From: Heliocybe sulcata
Lineage: Eukaryota > Basidiomycota > Agaricomycetes > Gloeophyllales > Gloeophyllaceae
Direction of reading: 5' to 3'
DNA: 64,000 nucleotides
Assembly (NCBI GenBank): GCA_004369045.1
Contig: ML213517.1
Location: 626,757 to 690,756 of the forward strand
Shown here: positions 1 through 11,170 of the stretch, in pieces
Numbering within the stretch: position 1 is the first letter of the stretch
Layout: each line of letters begins with the position of its first letter
Made by a program: the position numbers and the translations under genes
The notes under the pieces: model-generated
Database searches by the model: none
The model's input: only the letters and a program-made list of their open reading frames with translations
What the model was told of the DNA's origin: nothing

Positions 1-807
1 TCTCCGAGTCGCGCCACGATTGTGCTGCTGTGACACCACGCGCACGTGACCATCGTCACAGTTATCGTTAGTGTCCTGCTTTCTCCGGCCTGTGTTCCTT
101 TCCTCCGTGCGATACTTCCTCTACTTGCAGGCAAAATTCGTAAGATTTTATTCATAAAAATTATATGGAGTTTATTTGCTGAGATTGCGGTGTCAAACTC
201 TCATCAAAGCTATAAATCACGTCTGATATGTAGCTGGGCTTTGAAATTAATCAGTTGGTAAACTTTGGAGAGGGACAGAGTGTTGGACAATGTCAGATAA
301 ATTTTGGCCAAACTCAGGATATTTTTTAAGCTATTCATAGCAGAAGATGAGCAGAAGTAAATCACAATATCAACCAGACTTTTGCAGCCACCAGCACAGC
401 CACCAAAATATTATCTAATGAGCCCTTTGCGGCTGACTTGTTCTGCTACCCGGACACCCCGGAATTTCCATTTCCTGGATGTCCTCGTATACTGGCACTC
501 GTACAGCGTTCACTCAGAAGGATCGTCCGAGTTGCGAAGTCCACTACTACTGTGCATATAATATTTTGCTGGATACTATTCTTCTACGGAATGTGCGGAA
601 CAGCGTGGCTGATACAGTCGGTTATCCTGGACGTATTTGCCAAGCCTGGGTGTCGTCACTACTGCTCACCTGGTGGCACCCGCATAATTGTAGGGAATCC
701 ACGCGCCCGTTGTGCTATGGAGGTACCACAAGAATGTAGCCACTGTCCTATACTTCGCCTCGGGCGGCTTGCCGGAAGAACCGAAAACCTGGCTTCACAC
801 AACACCG
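1..807. other. Intergenic, no gene recognised
   Basis: Short open frames here overlap each other on different frames and show no recognisable family or codon consistency. The last part should hold the promoter of the transporter that starts at 882. Confidence 0.5.
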
Positions 808-815
808 TATAAAAA
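808..815 (+). promoter_or_regulatory. TATA box of the transporter gene
   Basis: TATAAAAA lies 74 bp before the ATG at 882. This is a normal distance for a fungal core promoter with a short leader. It is a motif match only; no transcription start is visible. Confidence 0.5.
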
Positions 816-881
816 TACATATGCCAATATGGACCGCGAGACAGCGGCGTCGCTCAGACGGGTCTCCTCTCAATTTACACC

Positions 882-3190
882 ATGTCGGTTCGCTCGGATA
901 ACTACGAAGACGCGTTCGCTAACAGGGAGAAGACTGGCGGCGTTCTGGATGTCGAAACAGTGGCTCAAGTACGAGAACGCGCTGCTCCGAAGGACGCCGG
1001 CGACGAGGTTTCCCCAGAAGAGCGCCGGCTGGTACGCAAGCTTGACCGCAGGATTCTGCCCTTTGCATGTCTCATGTACCTGTTCTCCTGTAAGTACGGA
1101 CAGTATCAGCGTCTCTGATGCCTCAGATGGCCAGATAATGTTTGAACGACCAGATCTCGACCGAACGAATCTGGGTAACGCCCGTCTACAAGGCTTACCC
1201 CAAGACACCTTACATGGCGACCCGACTGGCACCTTGTTCGACTGGGTCAACTCGGCTTTCTTCTTCTCATATGTACGTCCGTATTTCACGAGGATGTTTC
1301 CGCGTAAAGCTGATACACTTCTTGTTATACGATAGATCTTATGCCAGATTCCGGCGACTATCATCTCGAAGTTGTACCCTCCTCGAGTGTGGTTAGCATG
1401 TACCGCTATTGGGTGGGGGATATGCTCCACACTCATGGTACGGACGAGTTGCATTACTTAAGATAATGTCACTAATGGTTCAGTAGGCCGCCGGATATAA
1501 TCCTCAGGGACTGATCGTTGCGCGCATAGGTATGGGGTTCTTTGAAGCTGGATTCGGCCCCGGTATTCCGCTATATTTCTGTAGGCGAATATCCCAATGC
1601 TACTTCTCTTGCAATAATGACGTACGGAGTGCAGCCCTATTCTACACAAAAGAAGAGATGGGTCTAAGGATGGCGTACTGGTTTGGTTTCGCGGCTGTAG
1701 CAGGCGCGTTCGGTGGAGTGATCGCTTTCGGCATCCAACACGCACATGCAGCTATAGCCAACTGGAGGCTACTGTTCATCATTGAGGTTAGCAATGTCAC
1801 GCAGTGCTTGCGTTGTTTCAGCGCTGAGTGAGATGTATCAGGGTATCCCTTCCGTGTTGCTCGGGCTGGCAGCCATGTTCTTCCTTCCGGACCGCCCTGA
1901 AATGTCCAAGATATTCACGCCTGAAGAGCGGATATTAGCGGTGGAGAGAATGAACAGGGATGCCTCTGGTGACGTAGGGCTGACCTTAAACAAAAGTGCG
2001 TGGCGCGCTCTCTCGATATAATACCGGCCGACCCTGATCATAACGATGCTCACAGAGCACATCGTCATGGCTTTACGAGACTGGCGGGTAAATTGAGAAC
2101 AGATCTTGGGGTGGCATCTAGTAACCCACGCAACCACAGATCTATCTCGGAGGGGTCATTTACTTTGGCCTTAATTGCGCCCTTGCTGCCATCTCGGCGT
2201 TCCTGCCTACGATTATCAAGACATTCGGTTACAGTGAGTAGCTGAGAAACACGGCTATCAGTTCGTGAGACGTATACTGACGGCGTCCCTCCTAGCCAAT
2301 GCGAACGCGCAATTGCTAACAGTTCCTCCGTATGCGGTCGCAGCGGTGGTCTTGGCGCTTATGTCGTACAGTTCGGACCGGGTACAGAGCAGAGGACTCT
2401 TCATGTCGGTGGCGTGCGGTATCGGAGGCATTGGATACATGTGAGTCCGAACTGCCCCAACCTCATAAGGTTTCAGCCCTGATCTACCTAAAAATAGCTT
2501 GCTATTGACCGTCGCCAACAATGTGCATGTTCGATACTTTGCCTGTTTCTGTATCACCAGCGGGACCTACACGACGATCGGCATCATTATCGCCTGGTGT
2601 ACGTTCTGAGTTCTTCCCATCTGATGTTCTGGAACTGATCTTCCACACGCAGTCGCCCATAATCTGGGATCTGAGACGAAGAAAGCAACGGGCATCCCAA
2701 TGTTCATGGCCATTGGCCAATGCGGGAGCGTTCTGGGTTCCCATATTTATCCAACTACTGAAGGACCTCGATACATGTAAGGACTCGCGGGGACCTGTTC
2801 TGAACCCCTGAAACTGACTACTGCCGAATCTATAGCAAAGGATTTGCAAGTAAGGATCGCAGGTTCAGTATCAGGATGTCGTCCATAGGTACTAATGGCG
2901 ACTTTCAGTCACTTGTGCGTTAGAGTGGCTGTCTGCCGTCATTTGCATTGCGCTACACGTGCGTCTTCTCCATTCTTGACTGCTTTCTATCCTCGACAGT
3001 GCTGCGCCGTAGATTTCGTACAAGATGGAAAATCGTCGCCGAGATCGCGTGTACGGCAAGCCCACCCCAGATACAAAGATCGACACGACGGAATTGGCTG
3101 ACAAGGTACGTGCGCTTCTCGCGCATCATGGGCACACCGCTAAAACTTCTTCATTTTGGGAAGGCCCCCACCTTCCGGTACGTGCCGTAG
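882..3190 (+). CDS. MFS anion:cation symporter, Dal5/allantoate permease type
   Basis: This is a plasma-membrane transporter of the major facilitator superfamily. Members of the fungal Dal5/Tna1-like branch import organic anions such as allantoate, nicotinate or related acids; the substrate here is unknown. The gene has about ten exons. Visible family landmarks in order are: a soluble N-terminus ending in KLDRRILPF; LDRTNLGNARLQGLPQD (from about 1165) in the first TM region; GFFEAGFGPGIPLYF (1535-1580); FYTKEEMGLRMAYWFG; and FLPDRPE before the central loop. The last exon gives a C-terminal FRYVP, which is typical of the family. Several joins were checked: TCC T|AT at about 1165, PLYFS|LFYT at about 1580-1640, LLFIIE|GIPSV at about 1785-1845, and the final intron at about 3105-3160. 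All stay in frame, so the gene looks intact. The ATG at 882 follows a TATA box and opens the conserved N-terminal domain. A role in exporting or importing compounds for the nearby terpene genes is only a possibility. Confidence 0.88.
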
Positions 3191-3485
3191 CGTCAGGTGG
3201 GTTATAGTGGGTGCGCGTAGGTCCTTGACCATAGTTGACGAGCAAGCTTAGGGTCTCCATTAACTTCGAGCGGACCGTGCATGTATTACTAGTCAAACGT
3301 GCGAGAAGATATCAGAATGTGTACCAAGCTTCTTCAGGATCTGTGCTAACGCGCAGGATAAGTTACCGGCGTGCGAGGAAGCCCGAAACCCGACATATAA
3401 GATTGCCCCAGATGCCGTTTCAAACGTCTGATAAACCAAGCTATAATGTCACTAATTACGTCGGAAAGGCGTGCAACCGTCAAGC

Positions 3486-4809
3486 CTAATCCACACCTTG
3501 CACATGTTTCAGGACATCCTCAGCCACTGCCTTCGCTTGAGGGAGGTATTTGCTGTCATTGCTCCCGAGCCAGTCTTGAATGACCTGCGATACTATTTGT
3601 CCCTCCACCTTTGGTGAAGGTCGAAGATCGTCAGGGGCCTCTTCCCAAGCAACCTCCTGCTTGATTGGGACACGCGGGATCGCATTTCGGCCTCGGTCAC
3701 GGCTCGTATATCGCCACTTTATCATCTCGAAAAACTCTTTCCAGCCCCAGCCGAAGTTGCGCACTGTCAAATCTTGCACCAAGATGGCCACTTCTTCCGG
3801 CGATCCTAAATTGAAGCCGTCCAGGGCTGATTGGCCCAGACGTACTTCGTCTTGCAGTGCCCCGGCCATGCGATGAAGGCAGGCGGTATTAGCCCAGTTA
3901 TGGTTGACAGACAATGTTTCACTGCGGTTAAGCTATCAGATGCAGTCCGGCTATATACCTGAAATCGTACCCAAAGTTTTTGACCTGCAAGGAGGATGTT
4001 AATAGGAATAACATAGTAATATTAAAACGAACCTCATGGAGCCATCCAGACGGTACAAAAACGGCCTCGCCTGGGTACTGCCAAATAGTCAGCACCCGTT
4101 CCCTTGCATTTGTGATCCGCGGATATTGCGATTCTATCCCCGGCAAAAAGAGCCCAGCGGGCATGTCGCCAGTCGTTTCATCACGGACAAGATGCATGAA
4201 TTCCGGTGCTAAAAATCGCCACCGTTTTGTGCCAGCAAGAGAGCAGCTCCATGAATGGCTGCCATACACGTCACGATGGAAGTTTGTGTTGGAACCGTCC
4301 TGCCCGAGATAGACAAAACGAAAATCGTCGGCTCCTCTTGACTTAGAGATGGAATAGCTATTGAGCCAGTCGTCTGCGAAGATCTCTGGAGTCTGATGGG
4401 CAGCAGATTGTCCGGCGATACAGAAGTGAAAATCCTTTAGATACAGTTTGGCGTTAGGATTTTCGCGCCAGATGGTCGCGAATTCCGAGAAGAGCATGCG
4501 GTCTCGCCGCTGCCCTCCATACTCGTCCGTTTCTTCGCAGAATGCTACGTCCACTTGAGAATCTCGGAATGCCCGTTCGAGGCCGTCGATGTCCGGTGAG
4601 GGACCATCGTCTGTTTGTTTCAGCCACCGTTGAGAAGCGCCCCAAAGCGATAATTCAGGCATAGCAATCAAGCATGGCTTAAGAGGCAGCAGATAGCGAT
4701 CCAAGAATTCTTCGTAAGAAGGAGTAGCGGCAAGGTAATCGAGTGCTTGATCCCGACAGCGTTTTGAAGGTGGGGAGGTCTCCTCCATCTCGAAGGTCGA
4801 GTCTTGCAT
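3486..4809 (-). CDS. JmjC-domain oxygenase, JMJD4-like
   Basis: This is a 2-oxoglutarate and Fe(II)-dependent oxygenase of the JMJD4 group. Animal JMJD4 hydroxylates a lysine of translation termination factor eRF1; the same role here is inferred from similarity. The N-terminal part contains YEEFLDRYLLPLKPCLI, matching the family opening. The iron-binding HxD is in NTNFHRDVYGSHSWSC, and KRWRFLAPE follows. The distal region reads VFVPSGWLHE, then after an intron LNRSETLSVNHNW, which supplies the second histidine. I place the intron at 3933-4032 (100 bp); using the acceptor just before CTTAAC keeps the frame, while a nearer AG would give a stop. The exons are 3486-3932 and 4033-4809. I chose the Met at 4809 because the residues before it (frame open to 4968) are not conserved-looking; 4968 is the alternative start. 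The gene looks intact. Confidence 0.85.
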
Positions 4810-4968
4810 GGATTTTCGCCGGTGAAATGCAAATGTACCCCCGTTCTCAATTGATTGAGACAGAAAACTGTAGCAAGAGTACCAAGTTAAGGTATCTGCA
4901 GCTAAGTGAAGTATCTCGCCGATGGGAGAAACTCGTCTCGGTGAACCTACAAATAGACGCCGTGACAA

Positions 4969-7635
4969 ATGTTACACAATACGTACCATCACGCTCGCGC
5001 TTCTCGGGAATTCAGCTGTTCAGCTGAGCGCCTGTTTGGGCGCTTGGTTTTGCATTTTGTCCTCCTGCTGCATGACGACTCGGTGCGCTACCTTATGCGC
5101 ACGACTGATGCACCTCTCGAGTGCCTTGTGAGGATGGAGCTAGCTTGGATACTTGTCCTCCATGTGCTGGGCACTGCATTGAGAACAGGAAATATCGCGC
5201 ACGATGCGCGGGCACGTTCAGTGCTCCCAGAGGAACTCCCGACACAGAATCGACGGTTCCGGGCCTTCGAGCGTGGCTAGGTGTTTCTGTGACCCTGGTA
5301 CTGGTGAGAGTGCTGCGATCACCTCAGCAGTGCTTTGTTTTGACTCACTGATGCCAACTACCTCTGAGTACGGCAAAGCGGGAATACGGTACTTTTGACA
5401 TGACAGTTCAACAGCTTGTGCGTCAGGGAACCCGCTGGAACCCGCTGACGGCCAGACGGAACGGCATGCTACAGCATCCCGGCCTGATACTGCCTCGGTA
5501 CCGCGCTCTGCGATCTTACGGGTTGCCGTCGTTCCTAAACACCTCTGGGACTTAGATTGCCGGAGATACTGATTCGTGTTCGTGATCTCGCCTTTCCGGA
5601 CCGTGATCTCGCTCTCCTACTTCCGTACTTCACGCGTCGCCTTGCACACTGCTCATATCCTTCTGGCTACGTCACAGACGCGGCGTCAGTTCATGCATGT
5701 ATGAGATATCGGACTCCTGTAAGTTTTGCGCCATCGTGGCGGAGAAAATTCCTCTTACCATTCAGACCTCTCAAACAGAAGTGACGCACTCCACATGCTC
5801 TCTGGAGATCCTACCGCCCCTTACGGCGGAACATTTTCTCGCAGGCGTCTACCGTGGAAGGAACTTACCGGTGTTCGATATTTGCCTGCGATTTAATTTA
5901 CTCACAATAGCCTTTGACAGCGTCTGATCCGGCCAGGAGGACATCCGGTGCCTGAATGCGCGATGCTACGCCCCGCAGCAGCGTTTGACAATTTCTGGCT
6001 GTGGCTGGGAGATAGTGACGAGCATGAACCGTACTGTCGACACATCTTGATCAGGTACCATAGACAGCGCCATCAAGCGCGTCTCAGGGTCCTCAACCGC
6101 CCACATAGCTATTATTACTCAGTGGCATCTGGTATGCACCGTCGTGGTCTGACTGCTTATCACCACGGCCGTAGGCGGTCGGTTTAATCAGGTGTGTGTG
6201 ACTGTTGCTCATACTTCCGCAGAATTTGCATTCATCTGGAATTGTGTTGTTCCACCGGGGAAGCTTTGTTCAACTTTTGTGTCCCCGAGCGACAGCCATG
6301 GAACCCGGTCAAGTATGGCATATGATCAATGCCGAGGTACCTCCCTCATGAATCGAGAATATGAATATCAATTGTCTCACTTATTCTTTTGTCACCTAGC
6401 CGGACTCCCGTTTTATGGCGAACGGATGGTCTTGCCTACATCCCTCGATGTCCAACACTAATCCAAAGTGAATGGTACCTTCTGATTTATGCGAATACGG
6501 GAGTAGTCCCCTATTCATCCTTAATACGTCCAAATCATGTCTAAGCAAGGAAGAAAAACTCTTCGATAGTGGGGCCGGTCACACGTTTGGAAAAATGCAG
6601 GTACGTACTTGGATATCCTTTCTCCGCAGCAGATGATATATTCTGACAAGGTGCGCTCTGGAATAGCTACATACGGCTCCATTATCCAAGCTCCGGGTCA
6701 TGCAAACAGGGCGCGCCGGTTTCGCCCTCGATGCGGACATAGCTATGGACCTGTGCGCTGGCCATTTCATGATATGACTCCGAAGGAGCAGTACCACCGC
6801 GATGCCGACGGCGCTGACCAAGACCAACTCGGCTGTCTGGGTGACATCCCGACCCGGGCTCTGCACCTGGATATGCGACACGAACGACCGAACCCTTGGT
6901 GTGAGTGTTCGACGGGCGCCAATGCTCTGGTGCGTGGCCAAAACTTTCTCATTCGGTGAAGAAGCGTGCACACGGGGCGCGGGAAGAGGGCGCAGTGATG
7001 CGCTATAGCAGGCGGGACTGAATGGTTTCTATGCTGGTTCGGAGCCGCTAATGAGGATGCGTTATGACTGGTGGGAACTTCTCCTTATCCCGATCTAATC
7101 TTGAGTGAAAGTATTCTGGGTGTGACTTACGTCACCCCGTCAGCCACCAACCAAACAGGCCAAAACGCAATTTGTGGACGGAGGCATGTGTTTCGGAGGA
7201 TGATTTATCGTCGGGAAGTACTCTCTCCTTTAGCAGGACGAGGCTGAGCATGGCTATCAGAGGGGCTGCATTCCGCATGGATGCGTTGACGGCGCAGGAC
7301 AAAATTAACGTTGACAAGCGCCAGATTGAGATCTCGGTGAGGTGCGCAGAAGATCTAATCTTCATTACGACCAAAGACTTTCCGACCCTTCAGAGATGAA
7401 ACGCCATGATCTCTCAAAACAATGGCTGTCCCTGCGTTGGCCAATAATTTGGCATCGCTGGCATTCCCAGACGTCAAGTCATGCCGTTCCCAGTACCCAA
7501 ACATGGAGATATCGGAGCCCACGTAGTGGAAATCGAATCTTTGCCAGTTTCCACGCAAATCTCAGCGTTCTGTATTGGACCGGCAACACCGTCTTAGATG
7601 TGGATCTACATCCGCTTGTTTCGGCTCTCTGTCAG
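4969..7635. other. 2.7 kb without a supportable gene
   Basis: Many short open frames on both strands are interrupted and overlap each other. Two minus-strand stretches (6579-6971 and 7132-7374) contain hydrophobic runs and could be remnants of a membrane-protein gene. I could not join them into a plausible protein or recognise a family. A short direct duplication (GGAACCCGCT twice) lies at about 5426-5450. Confidence 0.4.
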
Positions 7636-7643
7636 TATAAAAG
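7636..7643 (+). promoter_or_regulatory. TATA box of sesquiterpene synthase 1
   Basis: TATAAAAG begins 119 bp before the ATG at 7755. The paralogous synthase on the other strand has the same eight bases 123 bp before its own ATG, which supports this being the real core promoter of both genes. Confidence 0.65.
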
Positions 7644-7754
7644 ATGAGTGACTTGACTGAGGGTCGAGCAGGGTCCCTTCCTTTACATTGCTTTCTTCTT
7701 TCTGCACCCGTCTTACACTAATAGGACCTTCCACTCGCTCTCTAATCCTCTATA

Positions 7755-8899
7755 ATGCAATCCTCTACTTCTAAGTCGACGCCTGCTCAGGCATCAGCCC
7801 CAACCAAGATCATCATGCCCGACTTGGTCTCGCACTGCGACTTCAAGCTTCGCGTCAACCGCCACCATAAGCAAGCTGCGGTGGCGTCTGAACGGTGGCT
7901 CTTCCGAGGCGACAACTTGACCGAAGAGGGTCGCACCGCTTTCCGTGGTCTCAAGGCTGGGTTACTCACGTCGATGTGCTACCCTGACGCAGCGTACCCT
8001 CAACTGAAAGTATGCTGCGACTACATGAATTACCTCTTTCATCTCGACAACATCACGGATGATATGGATAAGTCTGGGGCTCGGGGTGTACGGGATGAAG
8101 TGATGGGTGCACTCCGTCATCCTGAGTCGTTCCAGGTGTCCGCGAGGGTTGGAAAGATGACCAAAGAGTGAGCCTCTCCGGATATCGTTTGCTTGATGTC
8201 CTAAATTGACGTTCCTTCTCAGTTTCTGGAAGCGTTACATCCAGACGGGATCGAAGGGGGCTCAGAAACGCTTCATCGACACCTTCGACGCATTCTTTGG
8301 AGCGGTGTATCAACAAGCCATTGACCGCAAGGGCGGTGCCGTCCCCGACCTCGAGTCTTACATCACCCTTCGACGAGACACCAGTGGATGCAGGCCTTGC
8401 CATGCGCTCATCGAATACGCGAACAACTTGGATCTGCCTGACTACGTCATGGAGCACCCCATCATTCGCAGTCTCGAGGATGCTTCGAACGATTTGGTTA
8501 CATGGTCCAACGTAAGTGCATGTAATGCGTGACACTTGATGCCTCTTTACTGACTGGTCACAACAGGACGTCTTCTCTTACAACGTCGAGCAGGCCCGCG
8601 GTGACACCCACAATATGATCATCGTGGTCATGCGCGAGCAAGGCATGTCTCTCCAGGAGGCATTCGACTTTGTCGGAATGATGTGCAAGCAGTCCATTGA
8701 CCGCTTTGTCGCTGACCGGGATAACCTTCCTTCCTGGAGCCCGGAAATCGACCGTCAGGTTGACGTGTACGTCGACGGTCTGGCAAACTGGATCGTGGGC
8801 AGCTTGCACTGGACGTTCGAGTGCACAAGGTATTTCGGTAACAACGGCAAGGAGATCAAGGCCCACCGGACCATCACGCTCTTGCCCAAGCGCGCGTGA
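7755..8899 (+). CDS. Sesquiterpene synthase 1 (class I terpene cyclase)
   Basis: This enzyme should ionise farnesyl diphosphate with Mg2+ and cyclise it to a sesquiterpene in the cytosol. It has three exons, 7755-8167, 8223-8511 and 8567-8899, giving 344 residues, the usual length for basidiomycete enzymes. The splice joins are GA|T (MTKDFW) and SN|D. The aspartate-rich metal motif is DNITD in FHLDNITDDMD, with Asn in the second position. The second metal motif is complete: NDVFSYNVE (NDxxSxxxE). The conserved arginine-tyrosine pair near the end is in CTRYFG. No signal peptide or membrane segment is seen. A TATA box lies 119 bp upstream. The nearest neighbour is a convergent paralogue starting at 11047. 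The product cannot be told from the sequence. The motif context (EQARGDTHNMI) resembles the clade that includes protoilludene synthases, which is a weak inference. Confidence 0.93.
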
Positions 8900-9878
8900 T
8901 ATTCTTGCCACCTTTCTGTAGTGCTGAAACGGTACGCCATCATTCGCTTAAGCGCCTAGCCGTATGTTGAGTTGGCCATTCCTTGCAGATGCCCCACGTC
9001 TACGCCATCGTACCTTGGTTAATACACGGCTAGTGAGGCCGTGCTGCAAAAGTATCCCCGCCATGCCATAATTCGCACGCTGTCTGTATTCTATCGTCGC
9101 CCCTGCGCACCACTCACACTGTAGCATCACCGTATCTGGCATCTAGCCTACACGCTCATTTATTCGTTTTTCTATCGTAGCTATGCCTATCTTTCGTTCA
9201 CTTTAGAGCGTCATAGACGCACACATTCTCTACTTTACAGTTTACTGCTTAATCTAATTGCGTTTAGTGCGCGTATATGACTGTCTTTACATTAATGCAT
9301 TATTGTCGCGGGACTTAGACAACCCTTACGGTACCTGGGGCTCGTATGTAATTAGTACCCGTATGTCACCGCAGAAGCGTATTTATTTGATCGGAGTTGG
9401 AGGGAACCAGGTGTTCTCTTCATTCGAGTTTCATGCCGTATGTTAGCTCGGAACTAAGGAAGTTTGACGGACTTCTCGATTTCGCTCCGTTTTCCAGGGG
9501 ACGACATACGCCGGTAAATTAACAGCTCCAGCTGGTTGGTAACGCCATACTCCCTGATGTCGGAATATCGACTATACCGGTCATAGTCAGCATTAATAAG
9601 AATAAGCTGAAGGGTAGCCTCGGCGTTCGCGGGTAAGTAACTTTGAAGGAAACGTTGAAAGTAGCTCAAAGGTTGATACTGTTGATCGTTGGCAAAAGAA
9701 GTAAAAATAATGGACTCGATCGTATTAGCTTCGTACAGTAGGGCTATCGTAAATAAAGGACATTAGGTACGTACGTGGTCTAGGAGAAGATTATATAGAG
9801 TGATAAGTTTACAGACATCAGCAGATAAGTACTAAGTATGGAACGGTATGCAAGAAACCCCATTAGAAACCGCCGCCT
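8900..9878. other. Spacer between the two convergent synthase genes
   Basis: This 979-bp stretch lies between the two stop codons and must hold both terminators. The first part is CT/AT-rich; I saw no gene, tRNA or transposon end in it. Confidence 0.5.
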
Positions 9879-11047
9879 TTACTGGTATACCCGGGGAAGT
9901 AGTTCAACAATACGGGAAGCTTTGATTTCTTTCCCTTTATCGCCAAAGTACCGTCCAGAATCGAAGGACCAGTGCAAGCTACCAACAATCCAATCTGCCA
10001 AGCCTTGGACGTAGCGAGCCACGGCGTCGTCGATACCGGGACCCCACGAGGGTAGTTGAGCTCGGTCATCGATAAAGCGGTCAATCGACTGCCTGCACAT
10101 GGACCCAACGAAGTCCACAGCGTCCTGCAGCGACATCCGCTTTTGCTGCATGACGACGACGATCATGTTGTGCGTATCTCCGCGAGCCTGTTCGGCATTA
10201 TACGAGAATATATCCTACATAGCAATGAGAGAGACGTATGTGTCAGTTATCGGAAGTCCGAGTGGAGCAGAGACAACACGAGCACTCACGTTGGACCAGG
10301 TGACAAGGTCATTGGCGGCATCTCCCAAGCTTACCAGAAGCGGATGTTCCATGACTTCGTCTGGTATGGCGAGATGATTGGCATACTCGATGAGGGCCCA
10401 GCAGGGTCGGCAGCCACTGGTATCTCGCCGCATGATAATGTAGGACTCGAGATCGGGAATGCGACCTTTTTGACGATCGAGAGCTTGCTGAGTGACTGCC
10501 TTGAAGAAGGCGTCAAATGTTTTGATGAACCGGCTCTCGACGCCGAACGTAGCAGAGGCACTGAGCCGTACCCAAAAACTGAAGCAGCATTAGTCGTTGG
10601 ATTTTCGAGATGATATGGAACGCACTCTTTCGTCATTCTTCCGACTCTGGATGACGATTTATACATGTCGGGCTCTCGAAGGACACCGATAACTTCGTCT
10701 CGTAAAGACCATGTGCTCGAGTTCTTCATGTCGTCCATCAGGTCGTCCAGGTGAAAGAGATAATTCATGAAGTCGCAGCAAACCCGCAGTTCGTGATAGG
10801 GTGCGTGAGGATAGCATGTTGACGTCAGGGACCCAGCCTTCAGGGCAAGGAAGGCTGCACGCCTGTGCTTATTCAAATTGGCGCCCCGTAGGAACCACTC
10901 TTCGGATTCCTTGGAAGCGCGCGCGCAATGGTCGTTACTTCGGAGAGGGAAGTCGCAATGAGATACCAGATCAGGAAGGATGATTTTCGTAGGGCGATCG
11001 TCGTCAGAAAGCTGTCTTGAGCGTCGAGGGATACAGGAGAAATGCAT
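9879..11047 (-). CDS. Sesquiterpene synthase 2 (class I terpene cyclase)
   Basis: This is a paralogue of the synthase at 7755 and should also cyclise farnesyl diphosphate. The exons are 10626-11047, 10290-10578 and 9879-10214, giving 348 residues. Intron positions and phases match synthase 1 exactly (GA|T before FW, and SN|D), and exon 2 is 289 nt in both. The metal motifs are DDLMD in FHLDDLMDDM, the canonical form with a second Asp, and NDIFSYNAE. GRYFG supplies the Arg-Tyr pair. By eye the third exon is about two thirds identical to synthase 1. The N-terminus differs (an Arg-rich start against a Ser/Thr-rich one), and the segment after the first intron (VRLSASATFGVE against KRYIQTGSKGAQ) is very different. 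A TATAAAAG box lies upstream. The gene looks intact. Different residues around the first metal motif suggest that the two enzymes may not make the same product. Confidence 0.92.
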
Positions 11048-11162
11048 GGTGGGTGGGGGGATGGGAGGTGAATGAGACGGGAAAATATCGTTCAGCTATT
11101 GGGTCGGATAAAATAGCCAAAGAAATGACAGCCCGCTCGGACTCACATAACATGAGGCACCG

Positions 11163-11170
11163 CTTTTATA
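11163..11170 (-). promoter_or_regulatory. TATA box of sesquiterpene synthase 2
   Basis: On the minus strand this reads TATAAAAG and starts 123 bp before the ATG at 11047. It matches the box of synthase 1 in sequence and almost in distance. Confidence 0.6.

Noticed and set aside
3915-3935. A stop in the JMJD4-like gene at the second exon
   Set aside because: It comes from taking the nearer AG; the acceptor before CTTAAC removes it.
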